Below the pieces are notes generated by a model. That model did not search any database. It saw only the letters and a program-made list of their open reading frames with translations, and was not told the DNA's origin. From assembly GCF_002105195.1 (NCBI RefSeq), contig NZ_MUHU01000012.1, positions 1 through 42,252 on the forward strand: a DNA stretch of 42,252 nucleotides, read 5' to 3'. This DNA is from Derxia lacustris. GTDB taxonomy: Bacteria; Pseudomonadota; Gammaproteobacteria; Burkholderiales; Burkholderiaceae_E. Both the position numbers and the translations under genes were made by a program. This document shows positions 16,211-25,122 of the stretch, in pieces (position 1 is the first letter of the stretch; each line of letters starts with the position of its first letter).

Positions 16211-17191
16211 TTACTTCGACGCGATCTGCTTGTTCAGCTCGGCCAGCTTGGCGTCGATGTCGCGCAGCTGCCTGGCGCGCTCGTCGGCGGAAAGCGCCGC
16301 GTCCTGCTCGACCGTGCTGCGCTTCTTCGCCAGCTCAATCTGGCGGATCGCGACCAGTTGCAGATCGCTCGACGCGCGGAAGCCGCTATAGCCCACGGCG
16401 GCCAGGTTCTCGGCCTCGCGCGGCTGCTTGCCGTAGGCCAGGAAGAAGTCGCGCAGCTTCTTCTTGGTGGCGTCGTCCAGGTCGCGGCGCCAGACCAGCG
16501 GATCGCTCGGGATCATCGGCGAGCGCCAGATCTCGCGCACCGACTTCATCTGCTCCGGATGCGTGAGCGCGAAGCGGTCCCAGTTCTCGGTGTTGTTGGT
16601 GGCCACGTCCACTTGCCTGTTGACCACCGCCAGCAGATTGGTCTCGTGATTGGCGCGCACCGTGCGCTTGAAGTCCTTGAGCGGATCGACGCCGGCCATG
16701 CCGAACGCGAAATAGCCCGGGATCACCGTGCCGCTCGTGGAGTTGGGATCGCCATAGCCGAGCGTGAGGCCGGCGCGCTGCTTGACCACATCGTCGAGCG
16801 ACTTGAGCGGGCTGTCCTTCTGCACGATGAGCAGCGAGTAATAGCCCTCGTTGCCGTCCTTGCCGACCACCTTGGCAAACACCTCGCCCTGGGCCCGGTC
16901 CACCGCCTCGATGGCCGACTTGTTGCCAAACCAGCCGACCTGCACCTTGTTGAAGCGCATGGCCTCGATCACGCCGGCGTAGTCGGTCGCGAAGAAGGGC
17001 TTGACCGTCAGACCGGTGGCGCGGGCCAGATCGTCGAGCACCGGCTGCCAGGCGCTCTTGAGGTTGGACGACGACTCGGTCGAGATGAAGCCGAAGGCGA
17101 TCTCGTTGCTCTGCGCTTGGGCGGCGTTGGCGAGCGGCAGCGTGGCGGCGGCGGCAAGCGCAAGACGCGCGATGGCCTGGCGACGGTTCAT
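16211..17191 (-). CDS. phnD: Phosphonate-binding periplasmic protein PhnD
   Basis: 326 residues. This is the solute-binding component that delivers phosphonates to PhnE. The signal peptide (1-27) ends ANAAQAQS and begins with a twin arginine, NRRQAIARLAL, which could suit Tat or Sec export. The mature protein has the family blocks FGFISTESSSNLKSAW, FFATDYAGVIEAMRFNKVQV, GYGDPNSTSGTVIPGYF and VATNNTENWDRF. The C-terminal ~50 residues are helical and charged. It is followed closely by phnE and preceded by phnC with a 33-base gap. Confidence 0.95.
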   Translation of the reverse strand: MNRRQAIARLALAAAATLPLANAAQAQSNEIAFGFISTESSSNLKSAWQPVLDDLARATGLTVKPFFATDYAGVIEAMRFNKVQVGWFGNKSAIEAVDRAQGEVFAKVVGKDGNEGYYSLLIVQKDSPLKSLDDVVKQRAGLTLGYGDPNSTSGTVIPGYFAFGMAGVDPLKDFKRTVRANHETNLLAVVNRQVDVATNNTENWDRFALTHPEQMKSVREIWRSPMIPSDPLVWRRDLDDATKKKLRDFFLAYGKQPREAENLAAVGYSGFRASSDLQLVAIRQIELAKKRSTVEQDAALSADERARQLRDIDAKLAELNKQIASK

Positions 17192-17224
17192 GGCGGATTT
17201 CCTTGAGGCGGGAGGAGAGGCGCG

Positions 17225-18070
17225 TCAGGCCGGTTGCGGCAGCGCGAAGAAATCGGGAGCGGACTCGGGCCGGGCGGCGGCCGGCGCGGCCAGCAGCTCG
17301 TCGGTCTGGGTGCCGTACAGGTCGCGCAGCCGCGCCGGCGTGAGGTCTTGCGTCGGGCCGTCGAACACCACCGCGCCGGCGCGCAGCGCGACCGTGCGCG
17401 GGCAGAAGGCAAATGCGTAATCGACCTGATGCAGCGACACCAGCACGGTCACGCCCAGCTCGCGGTTGAGTTCGGCCAGCAGCGCCATCACGCGGCGCGA
17501 GGATTCGGGGTCGAGCGAGGCGATCGGCTCATCGGCCAGGATCAGGCGCGCGCCCTGCACCAGCGCGCGCGAGATGGCGGCGCGCTGCTGCTGGCCGCCC
17601 GACAGCGTCGAGGCGCGCTGCCAGGCGCAGCCTTCGATGCCGACCCGGCGCAGCGCATCGAGCGCGCGTTCGCGCTCCGCCAACGGAAACCGCCCGAGTA
17701 GGCCGCGCCACAACGGCAGCCGGTGCAGCGCGCCGACCAGCACATTGGTCAGCACCGGCAGCCGCTCGACCAGATTGAACTGCTGGAACACGCAGGCCAC
17801 GTCGGCGCGCTGGGCCCGCACATCGCGCGCGAGCCGGCCGCCGGACTGCACTTCGCGGCCAAACAGCCGCACCACCGACTGGCTGCCCGCATCGGCGCGA
17901 TGCAGCCCGTTGAGATGACGCAGCAGCGTGCTCTTGCCCGAGCCCGAGGCGCCGAGCAGCGCGACCATCTCGCCGCGCCGCACGCTCAGCGACACACCGC
18001 GCAGCGCCGGCTGGCCGCCGAAGCGCTTGCTCAAGCCCGTCACTTCGATTGCGTTGCTGTCGTTGGACAT
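17225..18070 (-). CDS. phnC: Phosphonate ABC transporter ATP-binding protein PhnC
   Basis: 281 residues. ATPase of the PhnCDE importer. It has Walker [10 protein letters not shown] (~40-48), [10 protein letters not shown]-loop, signature [12 protein letters not shown], Walker [13 protein letters not shown] and switch [11 protein letters not shown] at 18070 has a strong GGAGGGG ribosome site 5 bases upstream; a longer open frame to 18592 crosses the promoter and is rejected. It is the first gene of the phnC-phnD-phnE-HD unit, which is preceded by a Pho-box-like array. Confidence 0.95.
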   Translation of the reverse strand: MSNDSNAIEVTGLSKRFGGQPALRGVSLSVRRGEMVALLGASGSGKSTLLRHLNGLHRADAGSQSVVRLFGREVQSGGRLARDVRAQRADVACVFQQFNLVERLPVLTNVLVGALHRLPLWRGLLGRFPLAERERALDALRRVGIEGCAWQRASTLSGGQQQRAAISRALVQGARLILADEPIASLDPESSRRVMALLAELNRELGVTVLVSLHQVDYAFAFCPRTVALRAGAVVFDGPTQDLTPARLRDLYGTQTDELLAAPAAARPESAPDFFALPQPA

Positions 18071-18380
18071 CGCCCCTCCGCAGGCGCCATGGCCCGAATC
18101 GCCCGGATCGTCGGCGCGCGGGGTGACGTGTGCGTGAAGCGGGGCTGACAGGCGCGTGACGGTTTGCGGCGACCGCCGGTCGCAACACCCTTGCCCGCCG
18201 CGTAACGCTTCGATTCGCCGACGGCGGCCGCGACCTTCACGGCGAAGACTGCGGCTCCATTGGCCAGCGGCCACAGGGGCCGCACCGGTTGCGCGCGCCC
18301 CGTCCGGCGCCGCGCCGGCGAGCCTTGTTTCCGGCGCCCGCTCCTTCTCCGGCATGGCGCCGGGCATCGGAGCCCGATCC
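18071..18380. other. 310-base divergent promoter region between phnC and the PQQ dehydrogenase gene
   Basis: No gene seen. The left part holds the phnC ribosome site and the Pho-box array. A short perfect inverted repeat, GCGACC-N3-GGTCGC (18169-18183), lies next to the array. The right ~190 bases must hold the promoter of the PQQ gene; no consensus -35/-10 pair is evident there. Confidence 0.55.
18107..18162 (-). promoter_or_regulatory. Pho-box-like array and -10 element of the phnC promoter
   Basis: On the minus strand four 7-base half-sites occur at exact 11-base steps: CCGTCAC (18162-18156), CTGTCAG (18151-18145), GCTTCAC (18140-18134) and ACGTCAC (18129-18123). The PhoB consensus is two CTGTCAT-like repeats separated by 4 bases. 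The array ends 10 bases before a weak -10 (GACGAT, 18112-18107), the usual spacing when PhoB replaces the -35 element. This predicts phosphate-starvation induction of phnCDE. Confidence 0.7.
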
Positions 18381-20399
18381 ATGACCCGCCTTCCTCCCGG
18401 CACGCGCCCGCTGCTCCTCGTTGCACTGGCGGCGCCGCTGCTGCTTGCCCTCGCCCCGGCCCATGCCGACGGCACGCCCGAAGCGGGCACGCCCAACGCC
18501 GTCGCGGCCGACAAGGCCGGCGGCAATGCCGACGCCGGCAAGACCGTGTTCCAGAACCAGTGCGCGTCCTGCCACACCGTCATGCCGGGCAAGAACGGCT
18601 TTGGCCCGTCGCTCGCGGGCGTGGTCGGCCGGCACGCCGGCAGCCTGCGCGACTACAAGTACACCGACGCGATGGCGCACTCGGGCCTGACGTGGAACGA
18701 GGCGGAGATCGAATCCTTCATCGCCTCGTCGACCGCCAAGCTGCCCGGCACCGCGATGGCCGTGGCCGTCGCCGATCCCAAGGCGCGCGCCGACGTGGTC
18801 GCCTATCTCAAGACGCTCGGCGCGCCCGATGCCGCCAGCGCCGCGCCGCCCAGGGCGCCCACGCCCATCGCCGGCGGCCCCACGCAGGCCCAGCTGATGA
18901 ACGCCGCCGCCGACCGCGCCAACTGGCTCTACGCCAGCAAGGACTGGTCGGGCCAGCATTACGTCGACCTCAGGCAGATCACGCCGGCCAACGCGGGCCA
19001 GCTGCGCGCGACCTGCATCTACCGCTCCAACACGGCCGGCTCCACGCAGACCAATCCGCTCGTGTTCGACGGCGTCATGTACTTCACCATCGACGAGAGC
19101 ACGGTCGCCATCGACGCCGCGACCTGCCGGCCGCGCTGGACCCATCGCTGGGCCATGAAGGACGCCGCGCTGTCGAAGAGCAACCGCGGCGTCGCCATCA
19201 AGGACGGCCGGCTGGTGCGCGGCACGCCCGACGGCTATCTGCTCGAACTCAACATGGCCGACGGCTCCGAAATCTGGAGCCGCAAGATCGCCGACGCGAA
19301 GAACAGCCAGTACCTGAGCATGCCGCCGCTCATCTACGGCGACAGCATCGTCTACGGGCCCGCCGGCGCAGACTGGGGCGCCAAGAACTGGGTCGGCGCC
19401 TTCGACCTGAAAACCGGCGAACCGCGCTGGCGCTTCAACGTGATCCCCGACGACAACGAGCCCGGCGCCGACAGCTGGCCCAGCGCCCAGGCGCGCCAGC
19501 ACGGCGGCGGCAGCCTGTGGACGCCGTTCACGCTCGACGCCGCCAAGGGCGTGCTCTGGGTGCCGGTCGGCAACCCGGCGCCCGACTTCTACCGCGACGC
19601 CCGCGTGGGCGCGAACCTGTACACCAACTCGGCCGTCGCGCTCGACATCGACACCGGCAAGCTGCTCTGGTATCGCCAGTTCGGCCCGGCCGACGAGCAC
19701 GACCGCGACCTGAGCCAGACCAGCCCGCTGTTCAGCGTGGCCAGCGGCGGCGGCAAGCCGCGCGACCTGATCGCCATCGGCGGCAAGGACGGGCTGCTGC
19801 GCGTGCTCGACCGCAACAGCCACGAGCAGCTCTGGCAGGCCGAGATCACCAGCCGCACCGACTTCGACGCCTCGCCCACGCCCGAGGGCGTGCATTCCTG
19901 CCCCGGCCTGCTCGGCGGGCTGGAATGGAACGGTCCGGCCTACAGCCCGCAGGCGCGCGCGCTCTACGTGTCCAGCATCGACTGGTGCGGCACCTTCACG
20001 CGCAGCGCCACGCCGCCGGCCTTCGTGGACAACTCGCACTACTACGGCGGCGCCGTGTCGCCCGACCCCGAGGACAGGAAGAAGGGCTGGATCCAGGCGC
20101 TCGACGCGACCACCGGCAAGGTGAAGTGGAAACGGCAATGGTCCACGCCGCTCGTGGCCGCGATCACCGCCACCAGCGGCGGCGTGCTGTTCACCGGCGA
20201 CCTCGACAACAACTTCCTCGCGCTCGACGCGGCCAGCGGCAAGACGCTCTACTCGTTCAACACCGGCGGCTCGGTGGGCGGCGGCGTCATCAGCTATGCG
20301 CTCGGCGGCAAGCAGTACGTGGCCACCACGAGTGGCGTGGTGTCGGGCTTCTTCGGCGGCACGGGCACGTCGGCGATCGTGGTGTTCGCGCTGCCGTAA
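18381..20399 (+). CDS. Quinoprotein (PQQ) dehydrogenase with N-terminal cytochrome c domain
   Basis: 672 residues. A signal peptide (1-29, ending AHA) directs export. Residues ~48-147 form a class I cytochrome c with heme motif CASCH (61-65) and a likely axial Met in LPGTAM (M126). Residues ~165-672 resemble the eight-bladed PQQ alcohol/polyol dehydrogenase propeller, with degenerate tryptophan-docking repeats. The [13 protein letters not shown] and GPADEHDRD blocks correspond to the metal/catalytic region; the usual adjacent Cys-Cys pair of methanol/ethanol dehydrogenases is absent. In type II alcohol dehydrogenases the heme domain is C-terminal, so the order here is reversed. The substrate is unknown. 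ATG at 18381 opens the signal peptide; an ATG 30 bases earlier in frame is also possible. Confidence 0.8.
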   Translation: MTRLPPGTRPLLLVALAAPLLLALAPAHADGTPEAGTPNAVAADKAGGNADAGKTVFQNQCASCHTVMPGKNGFGPSLAGVVGRHAGSLRDYKYTDAMAHSGLTWNEAEIESFIASSTAKLPGTAMAVAVADPKARADVVAYLKTLGAPDAASAAPPRAPTPIAGGPTQAQLMNAAADRANWLYASKDWSGQHYVDLRQITPANAGQLRATCIYRSNTAGSTQTNPLVFDGVMYFTIDESTVAIDAATCRPRWTHRWAMKDAALSKSNRGVAIKDGRLVRGTPDGYLLELNMADGSEIWSRKIADAKNSQYLSMPPLIYGDSIVYGPAGADWGAKNWVGAFDLKTGEPRWRFNVIPDDNEPGADSWPSAQARQHGGGSLWTPFTLDAAKGVLWVPVGNPAPDFYRDARVGANLYTNSAVALDIDTGKLLWYRQFGPADEHDRDLSQTSPLFSVASGGGKPRDLIAIGGKDGLLRVLDRNSHEQLWQAEITSRTDFDASPTPEGVHSCPGLLGGLEWNGPAYSPQARALYVSSIDWCGTFTRSATPPAFVDNSHYYGGAVSPDPEDRKKGWIQALDATTGKVKWKRQWSTPLVAAITATSGGVLFTGDLDNNFLALDAASGKTLYSFNTGGSVGGGVISYALGGKQYVATTSGVVSGFFGGTGTSAIVVFALP

Positions 20400-20465
20400 C
20401 CGGCGCCGGCGCGGGCCGGGCGCAGCACAATCGGGGGACTTCTGCCCACGCCTCCGAAAGCCTCC

Positions 20466-21668
20466 ATGGACATCGTCCGCGCCATCGCCGACTACAACGC
20501 CGGCCGCGATCCCGAACGCCTCGCGCTCAAGTACGCAAAGATGCGCGGCGACCCCTTCGTGTTCCTGCGCGGCAGCTGCCACCTGTTCCACGACCGCATG
20601 CCGCAGGGCGGCGTGTTTGCCAGCGCCCCCGCCGCCTGGGCCTGCGGCGACCTGCATCTGGAGAACTTCGGCAGCTACAAGGCCGACAGCCGCCAGGTGC
20701 AGTTCGACATCAACGACTTCGACGAAGCCGCGCTCGCGCCCGCCAGCTGGGATCTGGCGCGGCTACTGACCAGCCTGCGCGTCGGTGCCTCTGGCCTCGG
20801 CATTTCCGCCGCCGAGACCGATGTGCTCTGCCGCGCCCAGCTCGCCGCCTACCGCGCCGCGCTGGCCGACGGCAAGGCCGGCTGGATCGACCGCGACACC
20901 GCCGACGGCCAGATCGGCGACCTGCTCGCCGACCTGCGCAACCGCAAGCGCGCCGACTACATCGGCAAGCGCACCGAGACGCGCGACGGGCATCTGCGCC
21001 TGCGCACCGACAACGGCAAGGCGCTGCCGGCCAGTCCGGAGCAGCGCGGCGCCGTGGCCGCCTTCCTCGACCGCTTCGCCGCCAGCCAGCCCGAGCCGCG
21101 CTTCTACAAGCTCATCGACGTGGCGCGCCGCATCGCCGGCACCGGCAGCCTGGGCGTGGAGCGCTATGTGCTGCTGGTGCGCGGCAAGGGCGACGGCCTC
21201 GAAGGCCATTACCTGCTCGACCTCAAGCGCGCGCTGCCGTCCACGCTGGCGCCCAAGGTGGCGCTCGCGCAGCCCGCGTGGGTGAGCGACGCCGACCGCA
21301 TCGTGCTGCTGCAACGGCGCATGCAGGCGGCGTCGATGGCCTTCCTGCACGCGGTGGACTTTGGCGGCCAGCCCTTCGTGCTGCGCGGCCTGCAACCGTC
21401 GGAAGACCGCGTGACGCTGGAGCGCAAGGCGCAGTCGCTGGCCGAGCTGCGCGCCACCATCGAGACGCTGGGCCGGCTGCTGGCCTGGGCGCAATTGCGC
21501 AGCAGCGGCCGGCAGGGCTCGGCCAATGCCGATGCGCTGATCGCCTGGGCCGGCGACCCGCACTGGCCGCCCGAGCTGCTGGCCGCCACCGAAGCGCTGG
21601 CGGCCCGGACGCGCGCCGATTCGGCCGCCTTCGACGCCGCCTGTGCCGACGGCAGCCTGCATGCCTGA
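20466..21668 (+). CDS. DUF2252 family protein (kinase-like fold)
   Basis: 400 residues. It matches DUF2252 proteins, which have an aminoglycoside-phosphotransferase/kinase-like core. The catalytic-loop-like block GDLHLENFGS (~61-70) is followed by FDINDFDEA (~80-88), resembling the HxxxxN and DxD elements that bind the phosphate and metal ions in that fold. No substrate is established for the family. The last 8 bases overlap the start of the SulP transporter gene, so the two are translationally coupled. It lies 66 bases after the PQQ gene and may share its transcript. Confidence 0.83.
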   Translation: MDIVRAIADYNAGRDPERLALKYAKMRGDPFVFLRGSCHLFHDRMPQGGVFASAPAAWACGDLHLENFGSYKADSRQVQFDINDFDEAALAPASWDLARLLTSLRVGASGLGISAAETDVLCRAQLAAYRAALADGKAGWIDRDTADGQIGDLLADLRNRKRADYIGKRTETRDGHLRLRTDNGKALPASPEQRGAVAAFLDRFAASQPEPRFYKLIDVARRIAGTGSLGVERYVLLVRGKGDGLEGHYLLDLKRALPSTLAPKVALAQPAWVSDADRIVLLQRRMQAASMAFLHAVDFGGQPFVLRGLQPSEDRVTLERKAQSLAELRATIETLGRLLAWAQLRSSGRQGSANADALIAWAGDPHWPPELLAATEALAARTRADSAAFDAACADGSLHA

Positions 21669-23319
21669 CGCAGCGCAAACCGCCGTGCCCGGCTGGCGCG
21701 ATGCCGCCGCCGGCCTCTGCGTGGCCGGCCTGCTGATTCCGGAAGCCGTCGCCTATGCCGGGCTGGCGCGCGTGCCGGCCGGCCATGCGCTCGCGGCCGC
21801 GCTGGCCGGGCTGCTGGTCTACGGCCTGCTCGGCGGCAGCCGGTTTGCCGTGGTGTCGCCGACCTCGTCCACCGCCACGCTGGCGGCGGCGGCGGTGCTG
21901 GCGCTGCCGGCCACCGGTGCCGATCCGGGCGCGTTTCTGCAAGCCCTTGCAGCGCTGGTGCTGCTGGCCGGTGCGGCGCTGGCGCTGCTGGGCGTGGCGC
22001 GGCAAGGCCAGCTGTCGGGGCTGGTGTCGCGGCCGGTGCTGCGCGGCTTCGGCTTTGCGCTGGCGCTGTCGATCGTGCTGCGCCAGCTGCCCGATGCGCT
22101 CGGCCTGCCACTGCCGCACGACGCCGGCGCCGATCCGCTGCATGTGCTGATCTACACCGCGCGCCATGCCGCCGACTGGCATCGCGCCAGCCTGCTGGTG
22201 GCGCTGGCCACCGGCGCGCTGATTGCGCTGCTGCGGCGCTGGCCGGCGCTGCCGGGCTTTCTCATCGCGATGCTGGCGGCGGTCGCGGCGTCGCAGGCGC
22301 TCGGGCTGGAGGCGCGCGGCGTGGCCACGGTCGGCCGCATCGCCGCGCCGGCGTTTGCGCCCGCCTTGCCGCTGCTGCCGCTCGACCAGTGGCTGCGCGC
22401 GGCCGAGCTGGCCTTCGGCGTGGTGGTGCTGGTGTTCGCCGAATCGTGGGGCAGCATCCGCGGGCTGGCGCTGGCGCATGGCGACAGCATCGACGCCGAC
22501 CGCGAGCTGCGCGCGCTGGGCCTGTGCAATCTGGCGTCGGCGCTGTTGCAGGGGCTGCCGGTGGGCGCGGGGTTTTCGGCCAGTCAGGCCAATGCGGCGG
22601 CCGGCGCGCAAAGCCGGCGCGCCGGACTGATGGCGTTTGCGGCCATCGGCGCGGTGCTGGCGTTTGGCCTGCCGGCGCTGGCGCTGCTGCCGCGCCCGGT
22701 GCTGGCGGTGGCGGTGATCGCGGCGCTCTGGCACTCGCTGTCGCCGGCGCCGCTGCTGGCGGTGTGGCGCATGCGGCGCGACCGGGTGCTGCTGCTCGGC
22801 GCGGTCGCGGCGGTGCTGGGCTTTGGCGTGCTGCACGGCATGCTCGCGGCGGTCGGGCTGTCGCTGGTGGCGGCGCTGCGGCGCTTCAGCCAGCCGGTGG
22901 TGCATGAGCTGGGGCGGCTCGGCAGCACGCGCAATTTCGTGGTGACCGATGCCCATCCCGATGCGCTGGCGCTGCCCGGCCTGATCGTGCTGCGGCCCGA
23001 GGAGCCGCTGTTCTTTGCCAGCGCCGAGCGCGTGGTGCATGAGGTGATCGAGCGCGCCGGCCAACGCCGCGGCCTGCGCGCCGTGGTGCTCAGCCTGGAA
23101 GAAAGCTCCGACCTCGACAGCACCGCGGTGGAGTGCCTGATGGAGCTGTCGCGCCGGCTGGAGCGCAACGGCCAGACCCTGCTGCTGGCGCGCGCCAAGG
23201 ACCGCGTGCGCGAACTGCTGGCGCGCTGCGACCCCGACGGCGTGGGCCGGCAGGCGCGCATGACCTTCAGCGTGGCCGATGCGGTGGCGCTGGCTGCGGC
23301 AGACGCGCCCGGCGGCTGA
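21661..23319 (+). CDS. SulP family anion transporter with STAS domain
   Basis: 552 residues. Residues ~1-410 hold about eleven to twelve membrane segments with the SulP fold, including GLLIPEAVAYAGLARVPAGH near the N-terminus and VSPTSSTATLAAA, the anion-binding region. Residues ~430-540 are a cytoplasmic STAS domain with the SLEESSDLDSTAVECL strand-loop-helix. SulP proteins carry sulfate, bicarbonate or dicarboxylates; specificity cannot be read here. ATG at 21661 lies within the end of the DUF2252 gene; an ATG at 21643 in the same frame is less likely. Confidence 0.9.
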   Translation: MPDAAQTAVPGWRDAAAGLCVAGLLIPEAVAYAGLARVPAGHALAAALAGLLVYGLLGGSRFAVVSPTSSTATLAAAAVLALPATGADPGAFLQALAALVLLAGAALALLGVARQGQLSGLVSRPVLRGFGFALALSIVLRQLPDALGLPLPHDAGADPLHVLIYTARHAADWHRASLLVALATGALIALLRRWPALPGFLIAMLAAVAASQALGLEARGVATVGRIAAPAFAPALPLLPLDQWLRAAELAFGVVVLVFAESWGSIRGLALAHGDSIDADRELRALGLCNLASALLQGLPVGAGFSASQANAAAGAQSRRAGLMAFAAIGAVLAFGLPALALLPRPVLAVAVIAALWHSLSPAPLLAVWRMRRDRVLLLGAVAAVLGFGVLHGMLAAVGLSLVAALRRFSQPVVHELGRLGSTRNFVVTDAHPDALALPGLIVLRPEEPLFFASAERVVHEVIERAGQRRGLRAVVLSLEESSDLDSTAVECLMELSRRLERNGQTLLLARAKDRVRELLARCDPDGVGRQARMTFSVADAVALAAADAPGG

Positions 23320-23491
23320 ACGCCGCCGCCTGTGCGCAAATCCCTCCGCTCGCCAGGGTTGGCGGCGCCGTGCGGCGGCAGTCCCTTGCAAGCGCCCGCT
23401 ACGCTCGGCAGATTTGCTCGGCCGAGCCCAGAGCGCATGACGCGCCCCGGGCCTCAACCCGGCTCGGCACCTCCCACCGACCGCCGCCTCC

Positions 23492-24580
23492 ATGCCCAGC
23501 CCAATCCTCCGCCGCGCCGCCCTCCTCCCCTGCCTGCTGCTGATGTACGCCGCCCCGGCCTCGGCCCACATCAAGTGGTTCAACAGCAAGATCAACCTGA
23601 TGATTCCGCCGCGCGGCCTCGACGAGGTCGTGGCGCTCACGCCCTTCGCCTGGATCTTTGCCGCCGCGATCGCGGTGCTGTTCGCCGCGTCGCTGCTCGA
23701 CTCGTATCTGGTCGGCCGCAACACCGGCATCGCGCAGCGGCTGGCCCGCGTCGACCGCAGCTTCGAGGGCCGCACCTATCTGTTCCTGCGCGTGCTGGTG
23801 GCGGTGTTCTTCGCCATCCTGGGCAGCGAGCACAGCGTGCTGCTCACGCCCGAATCGACCACCTCGGCCTGGTGGGTGGCCAATCTGCAATACCTGATCG
23901 CGGCCACCGCGCTGCTGCCGGCCACCGGCTGGATCGCGGCCACCGGCATCGTGCTGCTCTACGGCATGGGCATCGAATGCCTCGGCCTGTTCCACATGCT
24001 CGACTACCCGGCCTTCCTGGGCGCGGCCGCCTATCTGCTGCTGATGTCGCTGCGGCCCGAGCTGCATGTGCGCGCGCTGGCCATCCTGCGCATCGCCACC
24101 GCGCTCACGCTGATGGTCGGCGCGGCCGAGAAGTTCGGCTATCCGAACTGGAGCTTCGAGCTGCTGCACGACTACCCGGTGCTGCGCTTTGGCATGACCG
24201 ATCTGGAGTTCTACATGGCCGGCGCCGGCATGGTCGAATTCGCGCTCGCCTATCTGGTGCTGTTCGGCCGGCTGTCGGGCAAGGCCGGCTCGGCGCTGCT
24301 GTTCTGCCTGATGTCGGCGGCGATCCTGCTGTTCGGCTGGATGGACTTCGTCGGCCATGCGCTGTTTCTGGCGGCGCTGTTCGCGCTGACCTGGAACCGC
24401 AACCCGATCGCCGAGCGGATGCAGGTGCGCGGCCGGCATGGCGTGCTGGCGACGGCGGCGCTCAGCAGCCTGCTGTTCGCCGCGCTGCTGCCGGCGGCGG
24501 TGGCCGGCTACCGCTATGCCGACATCCATCTGGTGACGCTGTGCAGCACCCAGCCCAACGGGGTGCATATCCATCGGTAA
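23492..24580 (+). CDS. Conserved integral membrane protein of unknown function
   Basis: 362 residues with a signal peptide (1-24, ending PASA) and about eight membrane segments. If cleaved there, the mature chain begins HIKWFN. Later segments (ILRIATALTLMVGAAEKFGYPNWSF) vaguely resemble DoxX-type membrane proteins. Conserved-looking polar residues sit within membranes: GSEHSVLL, GIECLGLFHML, GWMDFVGHALF. These His/Glu/Asp residues could bind a metal or quinone, but that is speculation. It follows a 172-base gap after the SulP gene, so it probably has its own promoter, and it converges on the HxlR gene. Confidence 0.75.
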   Translation: MPSPILRRAALLPCLLLMYAAPASAHIKWFNSKINLMIPPRGLDEVVALTPFAWIFAAAIAVLFAASLLDSYLVGRNTGIAQRLARVDRSFEGRTYLFLRVLVAVFFAILGSEHSVLLTPESTTSAWWVANLQYLIAATALLPATGWIAATGIVLLYGMGIECLGLFHMLDYPAFLGAAAYLLLMSLRPELHVRALAILRIATALTLMVGAAEKFGYPNWSFELLHDYPVLRFGMTDLEFYMAGAGMVEFALAYLVLFGRLSGKAGSALLFCLMSAAILLFGWMDFVGHALFLAALFALTWNRNPIAERMQVRGRHGVLATAALSSLLFAALLPAAVAGYRYADIHLVTLCSTQPNGVHIHR

Positions 24581-24598
24581 GGCACGGCCGGCGGCGCC

Positions 24599-25036
24599 TC
24601 ACTGGCCGGCGCGCGCCGCCATCACCCGGCCCAGATTCAGCTCGATCCAGTCGGCCAGCGCGCCGACCCGCGCCGCCACCTCCTCGCCCAGCGGCGTGAG
24701 CCGGTATTCGACGCGCGGCGGCACCTCGGGATAGGCGGTGCGCTCGACGAAGCCGTCGCCCTCCAGCCCTTGCAGCGTCTGCGCCAGCATCTTTTCGCTC
24801 ACGCCGCCGACCTTGCGCCGCAGCTCGCTGAAGCGATGCACGCCCTGTGCAAGCGCGACCAGCACCAGCACGCCCCAGCGGCTCGTCACATGCTGGAGCA
24901 CCGCGCGCGACGGACAGGCCGCCGCCATCAGCTCGCCGCGCCGCAGCGCCTCGGACAAGCCGACGCGCGGCTCGGCCATCACTGCCGGATTCACTGCCGC
25001 CGCCGGCCTGGCGCGCCTGCTCTTGACCGTTGCCAT
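24599..25036 (-). CDS. HxlR family transcriptional regulator
   Basis: 145 residues. The HxlR winged helix occupies ~40-135: a leading CPSRAVLQHVTSRWGVLVLVAL with the family's sensor-type Cys (C41), then RFSELRRKVGGVSEKMLAQTLQGLEGDGFV and the wing RVEYRLTPLG. HxlR regulators such as QorR and YodB sense quinones and electrophiles through this Cys. It is divergent from a QorB-like reductase gene, the same arrangement as ytfH/ytfG (qorB) in E. coli, so it most likely represses that gene. A 36-residue basic/Ala-rich N-terminal tail precedes the domain; M20 is an alternative start. Confidence 0.9.
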   Translation of the reverse strand: MATVKSRRARPAAAVNPAVMAEPRVGLSEALRRGELMAAACPSRAVLQHVTSRWGVLVLVALAQGVHRFSELRRKVGGVSEKMLAQTLQGLEGDGFVERTAYPEVPPRVEYRLTPLGEEVAARVGALADWIELNLGRVMAARAGQ

Positions 25037-25057
25037 GACACTTACCTTTTTGTGCGT

Positions 25058-25074
25058 ACTTACGTTTCGTTAGT
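25058..25074. promoter_or_regulatory. Probable HxlR operator between the divergent genes
   Basis: ACTTACG-TTT-CGTTAGT is an inverted repeat with 7-base arms and one mismatch, centred in the 86-base gap between the HxlR gene and the reductase gene. A further CTTACCTTTT just left of it (25041-25050) repeats the CTTAC half. The AT-rich segment contrasts with the surrounding GC-rich DNA. Known HxlR operators contain GTAC/TTAC-type palindromes. Confidence 0.55.
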
Positions 25075-25122
25075 GCCAAGTCTAAGCTGCGCGGCACCTC
25101 AACGACAGCACTGGAGTCACCC

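Noticed and set aside
14807..17206. Long plus-strand frame (about 799 codons) opposite phnD, phnE and the HD gene
   Set aside because: Composition is that of an antisense shadow; the minus strand encodes recognisable Phn proteins.
7232..18162. phnN, phnP and phnO genes of the classic C-P lyase operon
   Set aside because: Looked for in all frames between the Phn genes; every gap is too short and no matching protein exists in the window.
18237..20657. Very long open frame (about 806 codons) on the minus strand opposite the PQQ dehydrogenase and DUF2252 genes
   Set aside because: Its product is Arg/Gly/His/Ala-rich with no domain; it is a GC-rich shadow of well-supported genes on the other strand.
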